Positions 26,690-34,710 of a stretch of DNA of 64,000 nt are shown here, one piece after another. The notes under the pieces were generated by a model that was not told the DNA's origin, searched no databases, and was given only the letters and a program-made list of their open reading frames with translations. The translations under genes were made by a program, and so were the position numbers. Every line of letters begins with the position of its first letter. Within the stretch, counting starts at the first letter, position 1. The stretch is from Streptomyces sp. AP-93 (lineage in GTDB: Bacteria; Actinomycetota; Actinomycetes; Streptomycetales; Streptomycetaceae): contig NZ_JALGBX010000009.1 of the NCBI RefSeq assembly GCF_022808175.1, positions 247,854 through 311,853 of the forward strand. The letters run 5' to 3'.

Positions 26690-27754
26690 TCAGAGCCAGA
26701 TGGGGGCCGTGTAGCCGAGGATGACCGCGCCGGTGAAGAGGATGCCGACGACCAGGGCCACCACGCGCCAGCGGGCGATGAGGAGCATGCCGCTGATGGC
26801 GCCGACGCTGGTGCCCGCGCCGGTCATCAGGAAGGCGATCGCCGGGCCGGGGCCCATGCCGCCCTTCATCAGGGCGGCGATGAGCGGCAGCGAGCCGTCG
26901 GAGTTCAGGTAGACCGGGATGCCGATCAGTGCGGCGAGCGGGACGGAGTACCAGTTGTCGCCACCGAGGTACTCGGTCAGGTAGCGGGTCGGGATCGAGT
27001 TGATGATCAGGAAGCCGAGCGTCGCGAAGCCCAGGAAGTAGAGCGCGAGGCGCTTGCTGGTGATCTTGAGCTCGTTGCCGAACTCGTCGAGCTTCCAGCG
27101 CTTGATCAGGCTGGTCTCGACCGGCGCGGGGGCGGGCGCCGGGGCGATGGGGCGGTTCAGCAGGGCGGTACGGGCGAGACCGCCGCCACCACCGGAGCCG
27201 GCCGGGGCGCTCACGCCGCCGCCACCCGAGATCCCGTCTTCCGCGTCGTCACTGCTGCAGCAGCTCTCCTCGGCCTTCTTCTCCGCCTCGGTGGAGGTCA
27301 GGCGGGCCTGACCCTCGAGCCAGCCGGTCTTCTCGATGAGCCAGGTGACGGCACCGGCGAGGAAGCCGAGGACGATCGCCGCGATGAAGAAGGTCAAGGC
27401 GAAGTCGGGGCCGAAGAGGCCTATGGAGTAGACGAGTTCTTCGGGGCTGGTCAGCGGCGAGGCGACCATGAAGGTGACGACCGGAGCCCACGGGACGCTG
27501 GAGGCGAGGGCGCCGAGGACGACCGCGGTGGTTCCGCAGGAGCAGAACGGGGTGAGCGTCGCGAGGACGACGGCCCCGATGACAGCCCAGAGGGTCTTGC
27601 GTCGCAGCCAGGAGGAGAGTCGCTCCGCGCCGATGTACACCGGGATGGCCGAGGCCACGATGACGCTGATCAGCAGGAAGGGCCAGTTCGCCGCAAGGGT
27701 GTGGCCGACGTCCTGGGCTGTCTTGCCCAGGACGTCAAGGACGGTGTCGAACAC
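26690..27754 (-). CDS. arsP: ArsP-type organoarsenical permease (PF03773)
   Basis: An about 354-residue, eight-helix permease. The signature TPFCSCGTTAVVLGALASSVPWAP and the C-terminal LPLIAALMKGGMGPGPAIAFLMTGAGTSVGAI are typical of the ArsP/DUF318 family, whose studied members export trivalent methylated and aromatic arsenicals. The cytoplasmic loop is expanded and carries CCSSDDAEDG plus a Gly/Pro-rich linker. Start: GTG 27754 has TTGGAG 6 nt upstream; the longer TTG at 27766 has none. Divergent from an arsR with three operators in the gap. Confidence 0.9.
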   Translation of the reverse strand: MFDTVLDVLGKTAQDVGHTLAANWPFLLISVIVASAIPVYIGAERLSSWLRRKTLWAVIGAVVLATLTPFCSCGTTAVVLGALASSVPWAPVVTFMVASPLTSPEELVYSIGLFGPDFALTFFIAAIVLGFLAGAVTWLIEKTGWLEGQARLTSTEAEKKAEESCCSSDDAEDGISGGGGVSAPAGSGGGGGLARTALLNRPIAPAPAPAPVETSLIKRWKLDEFGNELKITSKRLALYFLGFATLGFLIINSIPTRYLTEYLGGDNWYSVPLAALIGIPVYLNSDGSLPLIAALMKGGMGPGPAIAFLMTGAGTSVGAISGMLLIARWRVVALVVGILFTGAVILGYTAPIWL

Positions 27755-27773
27755 GGAGAGCTCCAACTCAACT

Positions 27774-27862
27774 CATAGACGGCTGTCGATGGGTTGAACT
27801 CTGTCGGACTCATAGATGACTGTCAATGCGTTTGGGGAACAATCCATAGATGGCCATCGTTG
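27774..27862. promoter_or_regulatory. Three ArsR operators between arsP and arsR
   Basis: CATAGACGGCTGTCGATG (27774-27791), CATAGATGACTGTCAATG (27811-27828) and CATAGATGGCCATCGTTG (27845-27862) lie in the divergent gap. The middle one is identical to 26128-26145. Their spacing (37 and 34 bp centre to centre) is near three or three and a half helical turns, which would allow cooperative repression. Confidence 0.72.
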
Positions 27863-27870
27863 GATCGGGT

Positions 27871-28221
27871 ATGCCTACGCCCATCTCGGAGCTCTGCTGC
27901 TCCCCCGTGCTCGCCGGTCCCCTCACCCCCGAGGCGGCCGACGACCTCGCTGCCGCACTGAAGGTCGTCGCCGACTCGACCCGACTGCGTCTGCTCGGGC
28001 TGATCCGCACCCAGCCGAACGGGGAGGCGTGCACCTGCGACCTCACCGAGCCGCTGGGACTGACCCAGCCCACGGTCACGCACCACCTGAAGGTGCTCTT
28101 CGAGGCGGGCTTCCTGGAGCGCGAGCGTCGTGGACGTCAGACGTACTACCGGATCGCGACCGGCAGCATGACCGTGCTGTGCCAGGCCTTGGACCCCTCG
28201 CCGGAGCTGCTCACCGCCTGA
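27871..28221 (+). CDS. arsR: ArsR-family repressor with CxC site
   Basis: A 116-residue repressor: MPTPISELCCSPVLAGPLTP, then LKVVADSTRLRLLGLIRTQPNGEACTCDLTEPLGLTQPTVTHHLKVLFEAGFL. The ACTCDL sequence is the helix-3 As(III) site and LCC adds an N-terminal pair. Start at 27871 because an earlier ATG (27850) lies inside an operator copy. Divergent from arsP and followed by a terminator. Confidence 0.92.
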   Translation: MPTPISELCCSPVLAGPLTPEAADDLAAALKVVADSTRLRLLGLIRTQPNGEACTCDLTEPLGLTQPTVTHHLKVLFEAGFLERERRGRQTYYRIATGSMTVLCQALDPSPELLTA

Positions 28222-28237
28222 CCAACTCGTTTGAGCC

Positions 28238-28280
28238 AAGGGCCGGTTGTCTTCGCGCCACGCGCGGACAGCCGGCCCTT
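28238..28280. terminator. Hairpin terminator after arsR
   Basis: Arms AAGGGCCGGTTGTC and GACAGCCGGCCCTT pair with one G-U; loop of 15 nt; followed by TTCGG. Confidence 0.78.
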
Positions 28281-28469
28281 TCGGCATGCTCAGGCATGAG
28301 GGTGCCGGGCGCGCTTCCTGCCAGCAGTGATCCCTTCCGCACCCTGGGTGACCTCGGCCAGACTCATGAACACCGGGAGGGCGACAAGCCCCCGGGACCG
28401 CGGGAACCGGCCAGTAGGCCGCTGGCCGCCGGTCATCAAAAAGCCAACGCCACGTCCAAGGGGATAGCC

Positions 28470-28724
28470 ATGTCTGTTTCGCGTACCTCGATGAGCCTTG
28501 CCGCCACCGTCCTGGTTGCCGTGATCGGACTCGGCTCCTCCTCTGCACAGCTCGCCTCCGTCGCCGGAGCCGGCTGGGACACCGCCCCGACGGGCGCCGG
28601 CTGGGACGTCGCCCCCGTGACCCTGGCCGGAGCCGGTTGGGACACCGCCCCGGTGACCACGGACGGCGCCGGTTGGGACGCCGCCCCCATCAACCCCTCC
28701 ACCAACGGCGCCGGCTGGGACTGA
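28470..28724 (+). CDS. Secreted peptide with five GAGWD repeats
   Basis: An 84-residue protein. Residues 1-31 form a Sec-type signal (MSVSRTSMSLAATVLVAVIG, then LGSSSAQLASV). The whole mature part is a repeat: GAGWD at residues 33-37, 42-46, 54-58, 66-70 and 80-84, separated by spacers such as TAPT, VAPVTLA, TAPVTTD and AAPINPSTN; the last repeat is the C-terminus itself. AAGGGGAT gives a good ribosome-binding site. It is followed after 84 nt by the Cys-rich FemAB-like gene, and an arsR precedes it. No family recognised. It looks like a multi-core precursor or a cell-surface repeat peptide; there is no radical SAM, YcaO or lanthipeptide enzyme next to it. Confidence 0.8.
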   Translation: MSVSRTSMSLAATVLVAVIGLGSSSAQLASVAGAGWDTAPTGAGWDVAPVTLAGAGWDTAPVTTDGAGWDAAPINPSTNGAGWD

Positions 28725-28808
28725 TCCCCGGCCCGCACCCGCATCCGTACCGAACCCCGTTGACCCGGCCCACACCCCAGAGCCGCCCCCACCCGAGGAG
28801 AAGAACAG

Positions 28809-30353
28809 ATGAGCACCACTTGCTGCAGCGCCACCACTGAGGAGCCGGTCCCGGTGCTCGTGGTGCTGGACGAGCCGGCCACCGGCTGCTGCTCGGCCCC
28901 TGAGGCTGCGGAAGCACCTGAGGCCGCCAAGGCCGAGGAGCCCTCCGGCTGCTGCGGTCCCGCCCCCGAGCCGGAGCCCGAGGCCGCTTCCGGCTGCTGC
29001 GGCCCCGCCAAGCCCGAGCCCGTCTCCTGCTGCGGCAGCAGCGCCGAGCAGGAGGACCCGGCGGACGTACGCACCGGCCTCACGCTCGACGACGCCGTCG
29101 CCGCCCTCGGTGGCAGCGTTCCGCAGGTCACCGACCCGGCGCCGTACGTTCTGCCGCACTGGCTCAAGGCCACCGAGGCCAGCCTCGAAGGCGCCAAGCC
29201 CTGGTACACGGTGGCCGACCGCGGAGAGGGCGAGCTCGCCTTCCTGCCCGGCTTCCTCTTCGACGCCGACCCGATCGTGGACGCCGACCCGCGCACCTAC
29301 CTGGGCTGGCAGCCCAAGAACGGCGCCATCGCCTGCTGCTCGGCCACGTCCTGCTGCGACACCACCAACGACACGGTCGAGGCGCTCGGGGCGGAGGCGT
29401 TCTTCCCGGCGCTGCTGCTCGGTTCCCCCCTCGGATACCGCTCCGAGGCCTCCGCCTCGGTCGAGGACCCGCTGCTGGTCGCGGACCTGATCGACCGCAT
29501 CGTCCCGGCCGCCACCGAGGCCGGAGTGCGCTCGATCGTCGCGCCCTGGCTGCACGACAGCCCGTACAGCGAGGTCCTCGCGCTCGCCCTCCAGGCGTAC
29601 GGCGGTGACGTCGCCTTCCACGGCGAGAACAACCTCCTCGACCTCCAGCACGACAGCTACGACGCGTACCTCGCCTCCCTCCCGGCCCGCAAGCGCCGCC
29701 GGGTGAAGGAAGACCGCGACCGCGCCGCGAACTCCGGCACCCGCATCGAGCGCAAGGACGGCGAGGAGCTGCGTCCGCTGGTCGGCCGGATCTCCGAGCT
29801 GATCACGCAGAACCGGCAGAAGTACGGCGGCGGCGAGGACGAGGCGCACATCGGCGCCCTGCTCAGCGCGCTCGTCGAGGGCGGCGCCGACGTGCGCGCC
29901 TACATCGCCTACAAGGACGACGTGGCCGCCGCGGTCTCGGTGACCGTCCGCCAGGGCAAGCGGCTGTTCGTGAAGTGGGCCGGCTTCGACTACGAGGCGC
30001 TCGGCGAGCGCAGCGGCATCTACTTCGAGATCGTCCTGGACCGCCCGCTGCGCGACGCGTACGCCGAGGGTGTCACCTCCATCGAGGCCGGTCCGGGCGC
30101 GGACGAGGCCAAGCGGCTGCGCGGCTTCAAGCCCCACCAGATCCGCTCGGCGATCCTCGTCACCGACACGGCGCTGCGTCCCGAGGTCGCCAAGCTGCAC
30201 GCCGCCTTCGGCGCGGCCCGCCGCGAGGCGCTGGGCGCCACCACCGAGGAGGAGCCGACCACAGCGATCGGCCGCCTGAAGGCCAAGCTCCTCGGCGGCT
30301 CCGCATACGAGCCGATCCAGCCCCTCCAGCCGGAGGGCGGCTGCTGCGGCTAG
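28809..30353 (+). CDS. FemAB/GNAT-like acyltransferase (PF04339-like) with Cys-rich N-terminus
   Basis: A 514-residue protein in two parts. Residues 1-80 are a low-complexity Ala/Glu/Pro segment with five Cys-Cys pairs (TTCCSAT, TGCCSAP, SGCCGPA twice, VSCCGSS); two more pairs follow (IACCSATSCCDTT) and the protein ends GGCCG. The rest resembles the PF04339 'peptidogalycan biosynthesis' GNAT-fold family: LARKRRRVKEDRDR-like basic helix, RISELITQNRQKYGGGE, AAVSVTVRQGKRLFVKWAGFDY, SIEAGPGADEAKRLRGFKPHQIRSA. Relatives add an aminoacyl or acyl group to small substrates. Location among arsR genes and vicinal Cys pairs suggest arsenic binding; the transferred group is unknown. Confidence 0.8.
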   Translation: MSTTCCSATTEEPVPVLVVLDEPATGCCSAPEAAEAPEAAKAEEPSGCCGPAPEPEPEAASGCCGPAKPEPVSCCGSSAEQEDPADVRTGLTLDDAVAALGGSVPQVTDPAPYVLPHWLKATEASLEGAKPWYTVADRGEGELAFLPGFLFDADPIVDADPRTYLGWQPKNGAIACCSATSCCDTTNDTVEALGAEAFFPALLLGSPLGYRSEASASVEDPLLVADLIDRIVPAATEAGVRSIVAPWLHDSPYSEVLALALQAYGGDVAFHGENNLLDLQHDSYDAYLASLPARKRRRVKEDRDRAANSGTRIERKDGEELRPLVGRISELITQNRQKYGGGEDEAHIGALLSALVEGGADVRAYIAYKDDVAAAVSVTVRQGKRLFVKWAGFDYEALGERSGIYFEIVLDRPLRDAYAEGVTSIEAGPGADEAKRLRGFKPHQIRSAILVTDTALRPEVAKLHAAFGAARREALGATTEEEPTTAIGRLKAKLLGGSAYEPIQPLQPEGGCCG

Positions 30354-30384
30354 TCACCACTGATCCACATTTCCACACCCCCAG

Positions 30385-30419
30385 GGCAGGCCCGGTGCGC
30401 GATGCGCGCCGGGCCTGCC
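30385..30419. terminator. Hairpin terminator
   Basis: Perfect 11-bp stem GGCAGGCCCGG / CCGGGCCTGCC with a 13-nt loop, 32 bases after the FemAB-like gene. Confidence 0.8.
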
Positions 30420-30526
30420 GGTCGTGCGGCTGCCGGGCCGAAGCTGTCACAGGTCGGAAACACCACCGTACGCAGAGCAGGGGCGGTGCCACGGTGAGGG
30501 GGGAGCAGCCGAGAAAGTGAGGCGAA

Positions 30527-31519
30527 GTGGTCGGTCAGCGGGCAAAGTTCGATTGGTGGATGCTGAGGGGGACGCATCGAAGCAGCTGGCCGCACCTTCG
30601 CAGGCGCGTCATCACCTTGACCGCCTCCTTGTCCCGGGACCTCCAAAGCGCCACCTCAACAACTGCCGTGCCCCCAGCCGTGCGCGCTGTCATCAGAAAG
30701 CGGGTCTTCGCGGAAGCCAGCGCCAACCAGGTCACCTTCATCACGATGATCCCGATCGCTGTCTTGTGCCTCCCCAGCTTGGTGGCGTTCGGCAATGCGC
30801 AGCCCCGAGCTGGGGAGGGGCCTGGGAGTCACGCGACGTTCCTTTGGCTCTGCCCCGTCTTCGTCCTGTACACAACGCTGCTGCTGTGGAGGCTCTGGGT
30901 CACTTACTTCGCCCGCGGCAACCTGCGCTCCTTGCGGCAGTTCGCGCCGGTGGTCTTCGCCATCCGCACGATACGGAGTTGTGCCACGCTGCTGACCACC
31001 CCGCCTGCTTCACGCCATGCACACGTGAACAGGGTGTCGAGGACCCTTCGCAGCTCGGAACGCTCCCTCCTGCTCGGCCCGAGCCGATTTGGGTCAGCGC
31101 CGCGCTCCTCTCCTCGCCGCAAACAGCTCAGGCTCCACGCACGCCTGGTCGTGGCCGCGCTCCGGCAGGCCGAGCTCCGCCTGGACACGGATCCGGTCCA
31201 AGGCGCGAAGGAGCTGTCCCGCATGCTCCTCAGCGTGGCGGAGAACTACTCCCTCGGCAGACTCGGCGCCCTGCTCCCCGAGGAGGACCTCAAGGACCTG
31301 CAACCCGTGCGGGACCGCACCGCGTTGAAGGAGACGCTCCACCTCGCGGCCGCGCTCGCGCTGGTGGGCGCCGTCGGATGGCTGGGCACCTGGTACGGAG
31401 CCAAGCTCGGGATCGAGAGTCCCTGGACCCTGGTCCCGGCCGCTGTGGTCGCCGTACTGATCTACCCGCGGCTCCGGACGACCGGCCCGGACCTGCTGAT
31501 GTCCTACCTGGGGCCGTAG
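30527..31519 (+). CDS. Membrane protein of unknown function
   Basis: About 330 residues. Four hydrophobic helices are visible: VTFITMIPIAVLCLPSLVAF, FLWLCPVFVLYTTLLLWRLW, and near the C-terminus LAAALALVGAVGWLGTWYG and WTLVPAAVVAVLIYPRL. The middle is a basic, Ser/Arg-rich cytoplasmic loop ending in helices (LHARLVVAALRQAELRLDTDPVQGAKELSRMLL). GTG at 30527 is the first plausible start; internal starts (30560) are possible. It stands alone, convergent with the LuxR-type regulator. Not recognised. Confidence 0.65.
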   Translation: MVGQRAKFDWWMLRGTHRSSWPHLRRRVITLTASLSRDLQSATSTTAVPPAVRAVIRKRVFAEASANQVTFITMIPIAVLCLPSLVAFGNAQPRAGEGPGSHATFLWLCPVFVLYTTLLLWRLWVTYFARGNLRSLRQFAPVVFAIRTIRSCATLLTTPPASRHAHVNRVSRTLRSSERSLLLGPSRFGSAPRSSPRRKQLRLHARLVVAALRQAELRLDTDPVQGAKELSRMLLSVAENYSLGRLGALLPEEDLKDLQPVRDRTALKETLHLAAALALVGAVGWLGTWYGAKLGIESPWTLVPAAVVAVLIYPRLRTTGPDLLMSYLGP

Positions 31520-31530
31520 GCGGTACGTGA

Positions 31531-32514
31531 TCAGTCGGTCCAGCCGGCCTTCGTCGCCAGGACCCCGGCCTCGAAGCGGCTGCGGGCGCCGAGGCGGGCC
31601 ATCATCTCCGACATCATGCGGCGGGCGGTGCGCAAGCCGATGCCGAGCTTCTTGGCGGCGATCTCGTCGGTGGCGCCCTGCGTGAGCTGGCGCAGCAACT
31701 CCCGCTCCTGCGCGGTTAGTCCCGCCTCGTCGCGGTCGCGGGCGCTGCCGATGGGGGCGGCGCCCGTCCACACCTGTTCGAAGAGGGAGGCCAGCGCGGT
31801 CAGTACTCCGGGGCCGGTCAGTTGGACCGCGCCCTTCTTGGTGTTGTTCGGGTCCACCGGCAACAGGGCCACCTCGCGGTCGAAGAGCACCATGCGCAGG
31901 GGTAGGGCCGGCACCGTTCGGACCTCGCCGCCGTTGCCGTGGAGCCACTCGGCGTACTCGACCGTCGGGTTGTCGTTGCGGACGCTGTCCAAATAGACGG
32001 TCAGGACCCGTACGCCCCGGCGCATCAGGTCTGCGTCCAGCGGGCGGCTTGCCTCCAGGCTGGCCACGGACTGCGCGCCGCCGGGCATGAAGGACAGGCA
32101 TTCGCTGGTGGAGCGGTGGGCGAGCTCTTCGAGGCGGGCCTGGATGGCGTCCATGCCCTGGAGGTACTCGACTCCGTGGCGCTCACCGGTCCGCAGCTCG
32201 GAGTATTCGTCCAGGAGCTTGCTGATGGCGGCCTGACTCTCGGCGAACTGCTGCTGCTGGGCGAGCAGATGGGCCTGCTGGCGCTGGAGCAGGAGCTGGA
32301 AGCCAAGGTCCGGGCTGACGGGTCTGAGTCCGCCGGGTGCCTGTACGGATCTTCGCAGGAGGTTCAGTTCGGCCAGCCGGTCCAGACAGCGGCGTATGGA
32401 TTCCTCCGGGCAGGCCAAGTGGACTGCGATTTCCGCAACTCCCCAGTCCTGCTGGGTGAGCATCAGTCGGTAGACCGACTCGGCTTCGGCATCCAGTCCC
32501 AAACTCGCCAGCAC
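31531..32514 (-). CDS. LuxR-type regulator with TrmB-like N-terminal domain
   Basis: A 327-residue regulator. An N-terminal winged-helix (LGLDAEAESVYRLMLTQQDWGVAEIAVHLACPEESIRRCLDRLAELNLL) is followed by a Gln-rich coiled coil (LLLQRQQAHLLAQQQQFAESQ), a phospholipase-D-like sensor region (ELAHRSTSECLSFMPGG..RGVRVLTVYLDS) and a C-terminal LuxR HTH (LTAQERELLRQLTQGATDEIAAKKLGIGLRTARRMMSEMMARLGARSRFEAG). Such regulators are common pathway-specific controllers in Streptomyces gene clusters. It is divergent from the genes leading into the aroA-like operon, so a pathway regulator is plausible. GTG start. Confidence 0.88.
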   Translation of the reverse strand: MLASLGLDAEAESVYRLMLTQQDWGVAEIAVHLACPEESIRRCLDRLAELNLLRRSVQAPGGLRPVSPDLGFQLLLQRQQAHLLAQQQQFAESQAAISKLLDEYSELRTGERHGVEYLQGMDAIQARLEELAHRSTSECLSFMPGGAQSVASLEASRPLDADLMRRGVRVLTVYLDSVRNDNPTVEYAEWLHGNGGEVRTVPALPLRMVLFDREVALLPVDPNNTKKGAVQLTGPGVLTALASLFEQVWTGAAPIGSARDRDEAGLTAQERELLRQLTQGATDEIAAKKLGIGLRTARRMMSEMMARLGARSRFEAGVLATKAGWTD

Positions 32515-32854
32515 AGCGACCCCCCGCTTGATGTCTCAGATGTCGAGACAACCCCTCAAATACATCGGCGGGGGCCGATCTTGGCAGGTCAGGGATGCGG
32601 CCGACAAGAGATGTCCGCAGGATGAGCAGCCTTCAGGGCGTTCTTCGGGTCTTCGAAGGCCGGAATTCAGGCCACCTCCAGGCAGGTGCCTGCCGGTCGC
32701 ACTTCATGCCAGCGGGGAACTCTTCCGCCCCCTCGGAATGCTCAGCAAACTAGTGATCGCAGGGCAGCGGAAGTCCCTGGAAACGGAATCCGCAGCGCGT
32801 CGAGAACGCCCCCCGCCCGAAACCAAATCCACCCCCCACACACGGAGGACAGTC
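32515..32854. promoter_or_regulatory. Divergent promoter region with inverted repeat TGTCTC-N7-GAGACA
   Basis: This 340-bp gap between the LuxR-type gene and the gene at 32855 contains no credible gene. An inverted repeat TGTCTC/GAGACA sits at 32532-32550, 18 bp upstream of the regulator start, and may be its operator. Codon-biased sequence is lacking in all frames. Confidence 0.45.
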
Positions 32855-33364
32855 ATGCCTGCTGCGCGGAGAGCCCTGCGCCTGATGAACAGAGCGGCTG
32901 CGGTCATGCTGGGCTTCTCTCCCGCCGGTGGGCACGGCTGCGGCCCCAAGTGCCGCCACACGGAGCACTACAGCGCCATCACGCAGGCCGAGGCCGACCA
33001 GCACGTGTGGTCTGTACCAGGACTTACCGCCCGGCCTGGAGGGCCCATGTTCATGGCCACCGCCACGCTCGTCGCCGCCCGGGAAGCCGAGGCCGCGAAG
33101 CTGGAATCGGCCATCGTCACCGACATCGTGTGGGCCGCCGCAATGCCGGGCGACGACCTCGAACACGTCCACGCGAAGACGGCTTCCGGACGCATCGAGC
33201 TGACTTTCTTCCACCGCACGAGCAGCCTCGACGGCGCATTGTCCGCGGCAGCCGAGATTTGCCGCCGTGCACTGAATTCCAGCCCCACCTTGGCGCAATG
33301 GCGAATTGCCGTCACCCCTCAGCTTCCCGACGCCATGCCCGGCTCGGGCACCGTACTCGCGTGA
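32855..33364 (+). CDS. Conserved protein of unknown function, first gene before the aroA-like operon
   Basis: A 169-residue protein (MPAARRALRLMNRAAAVMLG start, ACGGAGGAC ribosome-binding site). A short basic N-terminus leads to a Cys/His cluster (GGHGCGPKCRHTEHY) that could bind metal, then an alpha/beta domain (FMATATLVAAREAEAAKLESAIVTDIVWAAAMPGDDLEHVHAKTASGRIELTFFHRTSSLDGALSAAAEICRRALNSSPTLAQWRI). Its stop lies 35 nt before the EPSP-synthase-like gene, so it is probably part of that operon. Function not recognised; the fold suggests a small ACT- or ferredoxin-like domain. Confidence 0.65.
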   Translation: MPAARRALRLMNRAAAVMLGFSPAGGHGCGPKCRHTEHYSAITQAEADQHVWSVPGLTARPGGPMFMATATLVAAREAEAAKLESAIVTDIVWAAAMPGDDLEHVHAKTASGRIELTFFHRTSSLDGALSAAAEICRRALNSSPTLAQWRIAVTPQLPDAMPGSGTVLA

Positions 33365-33399
33365 CCCAGATCACACCCCAGCATCAGGAGTCCCACCCC

Positions 33400-34710
33400 A
33401 TGAGCGCTCTCAACGACCCCCGCCTGAAGGCCGAACAGCTCGCCGTCGAGACCATCGACTCGATCGACCACGAGGTTCGCGTACTCGGTTCGAAGAGCTA
33501 CACCAACCGGCAGATCGCCATCGCGGCCCTGGCTGCCCTCGACGGGAAGACCGGCGTGATCGACGGCGCCCTGGTCTCCGACGACACCATCTACTTCGCG
33601 AACGCCGTCGCCTCCTTCGGGCACGTCGCCGTCGAGGTGGACCACGAGAACTACCGTTTCACCCTCACGCCCACCGGCAAGCCGATGACCGCCCCCGAGG
33701 ACGACATCTTCGTCGGCGGCGCCGGCACCCCGCTGCGCTTCCTGATCTCCATGGCGGGCCTCGCCGAGGGCATCACCACCATCACCGGCAACTCCCGCAT
33801 GCAGGAGCGCCCCTTCGGCGACCTGCTCGCCGCCCTCCCGGCCCTCGGCGTCGAAGCGGTCGCGGTCCGCGGCAACGGCTCCCCGCCGATCCAGGTCACC
33901 GGCGGCAACTTCGTCGGCGGCAAGACGAAGATCTCCGGCGCCATCTCCTCCCAGTACACCTCCTCGATCCTCATCAGCTCGGTCCTCGCCCAGCAGGACA
34001 CCGAGATCGAGATTGTCGACGAGCTCGTCTCCAAGCCGTACGTCGAGATGACGCTGGCCACCCTCGCCGAGCACGGCATCACCGTCGAGCGCGACGGCTA
34101 CCGCAGCTTCAAGGTCCCGGCCGGCCAGTCCTTCAAGGGCGGCCACGCGGTCGTCGAGCCCGATGCCTCCGGCCTGTCGTACTTCATCGCCGCCGCCGCG
34201 ATCCTCGGCGGCCGGGTCACCATCCCCGGCATCGGCTCCACCTCCCACCAGGGCGACGTCGGCCTCGCCGAGGTCCTGGGCCGGATGGGCGCCCACGTGG
34301 AGATCGCCGAGAACTCCATCACCGTCAAGGGCGGCGAACTGCACGGCATCGAGGTCGACATGGACGCCATGCCCGACGTCGTCCCCTCCCTCGCGGCGGT
34401 CGCGGCCTTCGCGCAGGGCAAGACCCACATCACGAACATCGCCAGCCTGCGCGTCAAGGAGTGCGACCGCATCGCGGCCGTCACCACCGAGCTGCGCAAG
34501 ATGGGCATCACCGTCGACGAGTACGACGACGCGATGACCATCCACGGCGGTACCCCGCACGGCGCGGTCATCGACACCTACGACGACCACCGCATCGCCA
34601 TGACCTTCGCGATCATCGGCCTGCGCACTCCCGGCGTCGTCATCAACGACCCCGGCTGCGTCGCCAAGTCCTTCCCGGCCTTCTGGAACACCCTGGACAC
34701 CCTGCGATGA
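33400..34710 (+). CDS. EPSP-synthase-like enzyme, candidate arsenoenolpyruvate synthase
   Basis: A 436-residue homologue of AroA. Conserved landmarks: SKSYTNR (residues 31-37; KSxSNR in AroA), GGAGTPLRFL (106-115; GNAGTAxRPL in AroA), SRMQERPFGDLL, SGAISSQYTSSIL, FxVP loop, SLRVKECDRIAAVTTELRKMG, YDDHRIAMTFAIIGL and AKSFPAFW. So the enolpyruvyl-transfer scaffold is intact but substrate loops differ from shikimate enzymes. In Streptomyces arseno-organic clusters an AroA homologue (BsnM in bisenarsan work, SLI_1096 in S. lividans as I recall) is proposed to join arsenate to an enolpyruvyl unit. Its coupling (ATGA) to an iPGM-like gene is the hallmark pair of that pathway. CAGGAG ribosome-binding site. 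Confidence 0.85.
   Translation: MSALNDPRLKAEQLAVETIDSIDHEVRVLGSKSYTNRQIAIAALAALDGKTGVIDGALVSDDTIYFANAVASFGHVAVEVDHENYRFTLTPTGKPMTAPEDDIFVGGAGTPLRFLISMAGLAEGITTITGNSRMQERPFGDLLAALPALGVEAVAVRGNGSPPIQVTGGNFVGGKTKISGAISSQYTSSILISSVLAQQDTEIEIVDELVSKPYVEMTLATLAEHGITVERDGYRSFKVPAGQSFKGGHAVVEPDASGLSYFIAAAAILGGRVTIPGIGSTSHQGDVGLAEVLGRMGAHVEIAENSITVKGGELHGIEVDMDAMPDVVPSLAAVAAFAQGKTHITNIASLRVKECDRIAAVTTELRKMGITVDEYDDAMTIHGGTPHGAVIDTYDDHRIAMTFAIIGLRTPGVVINDPGCVAKSFPAFWNTLDTLR

Noticed and set aside
28470..30353. Calling the GAGWD peptide and FemAB-like gene a known RiPP class
   Set aside because: No lanthipeptide, YcaO, radical-SAM, ATP-grasp or protease maturation gene lies beside them; class cannot be assigned.
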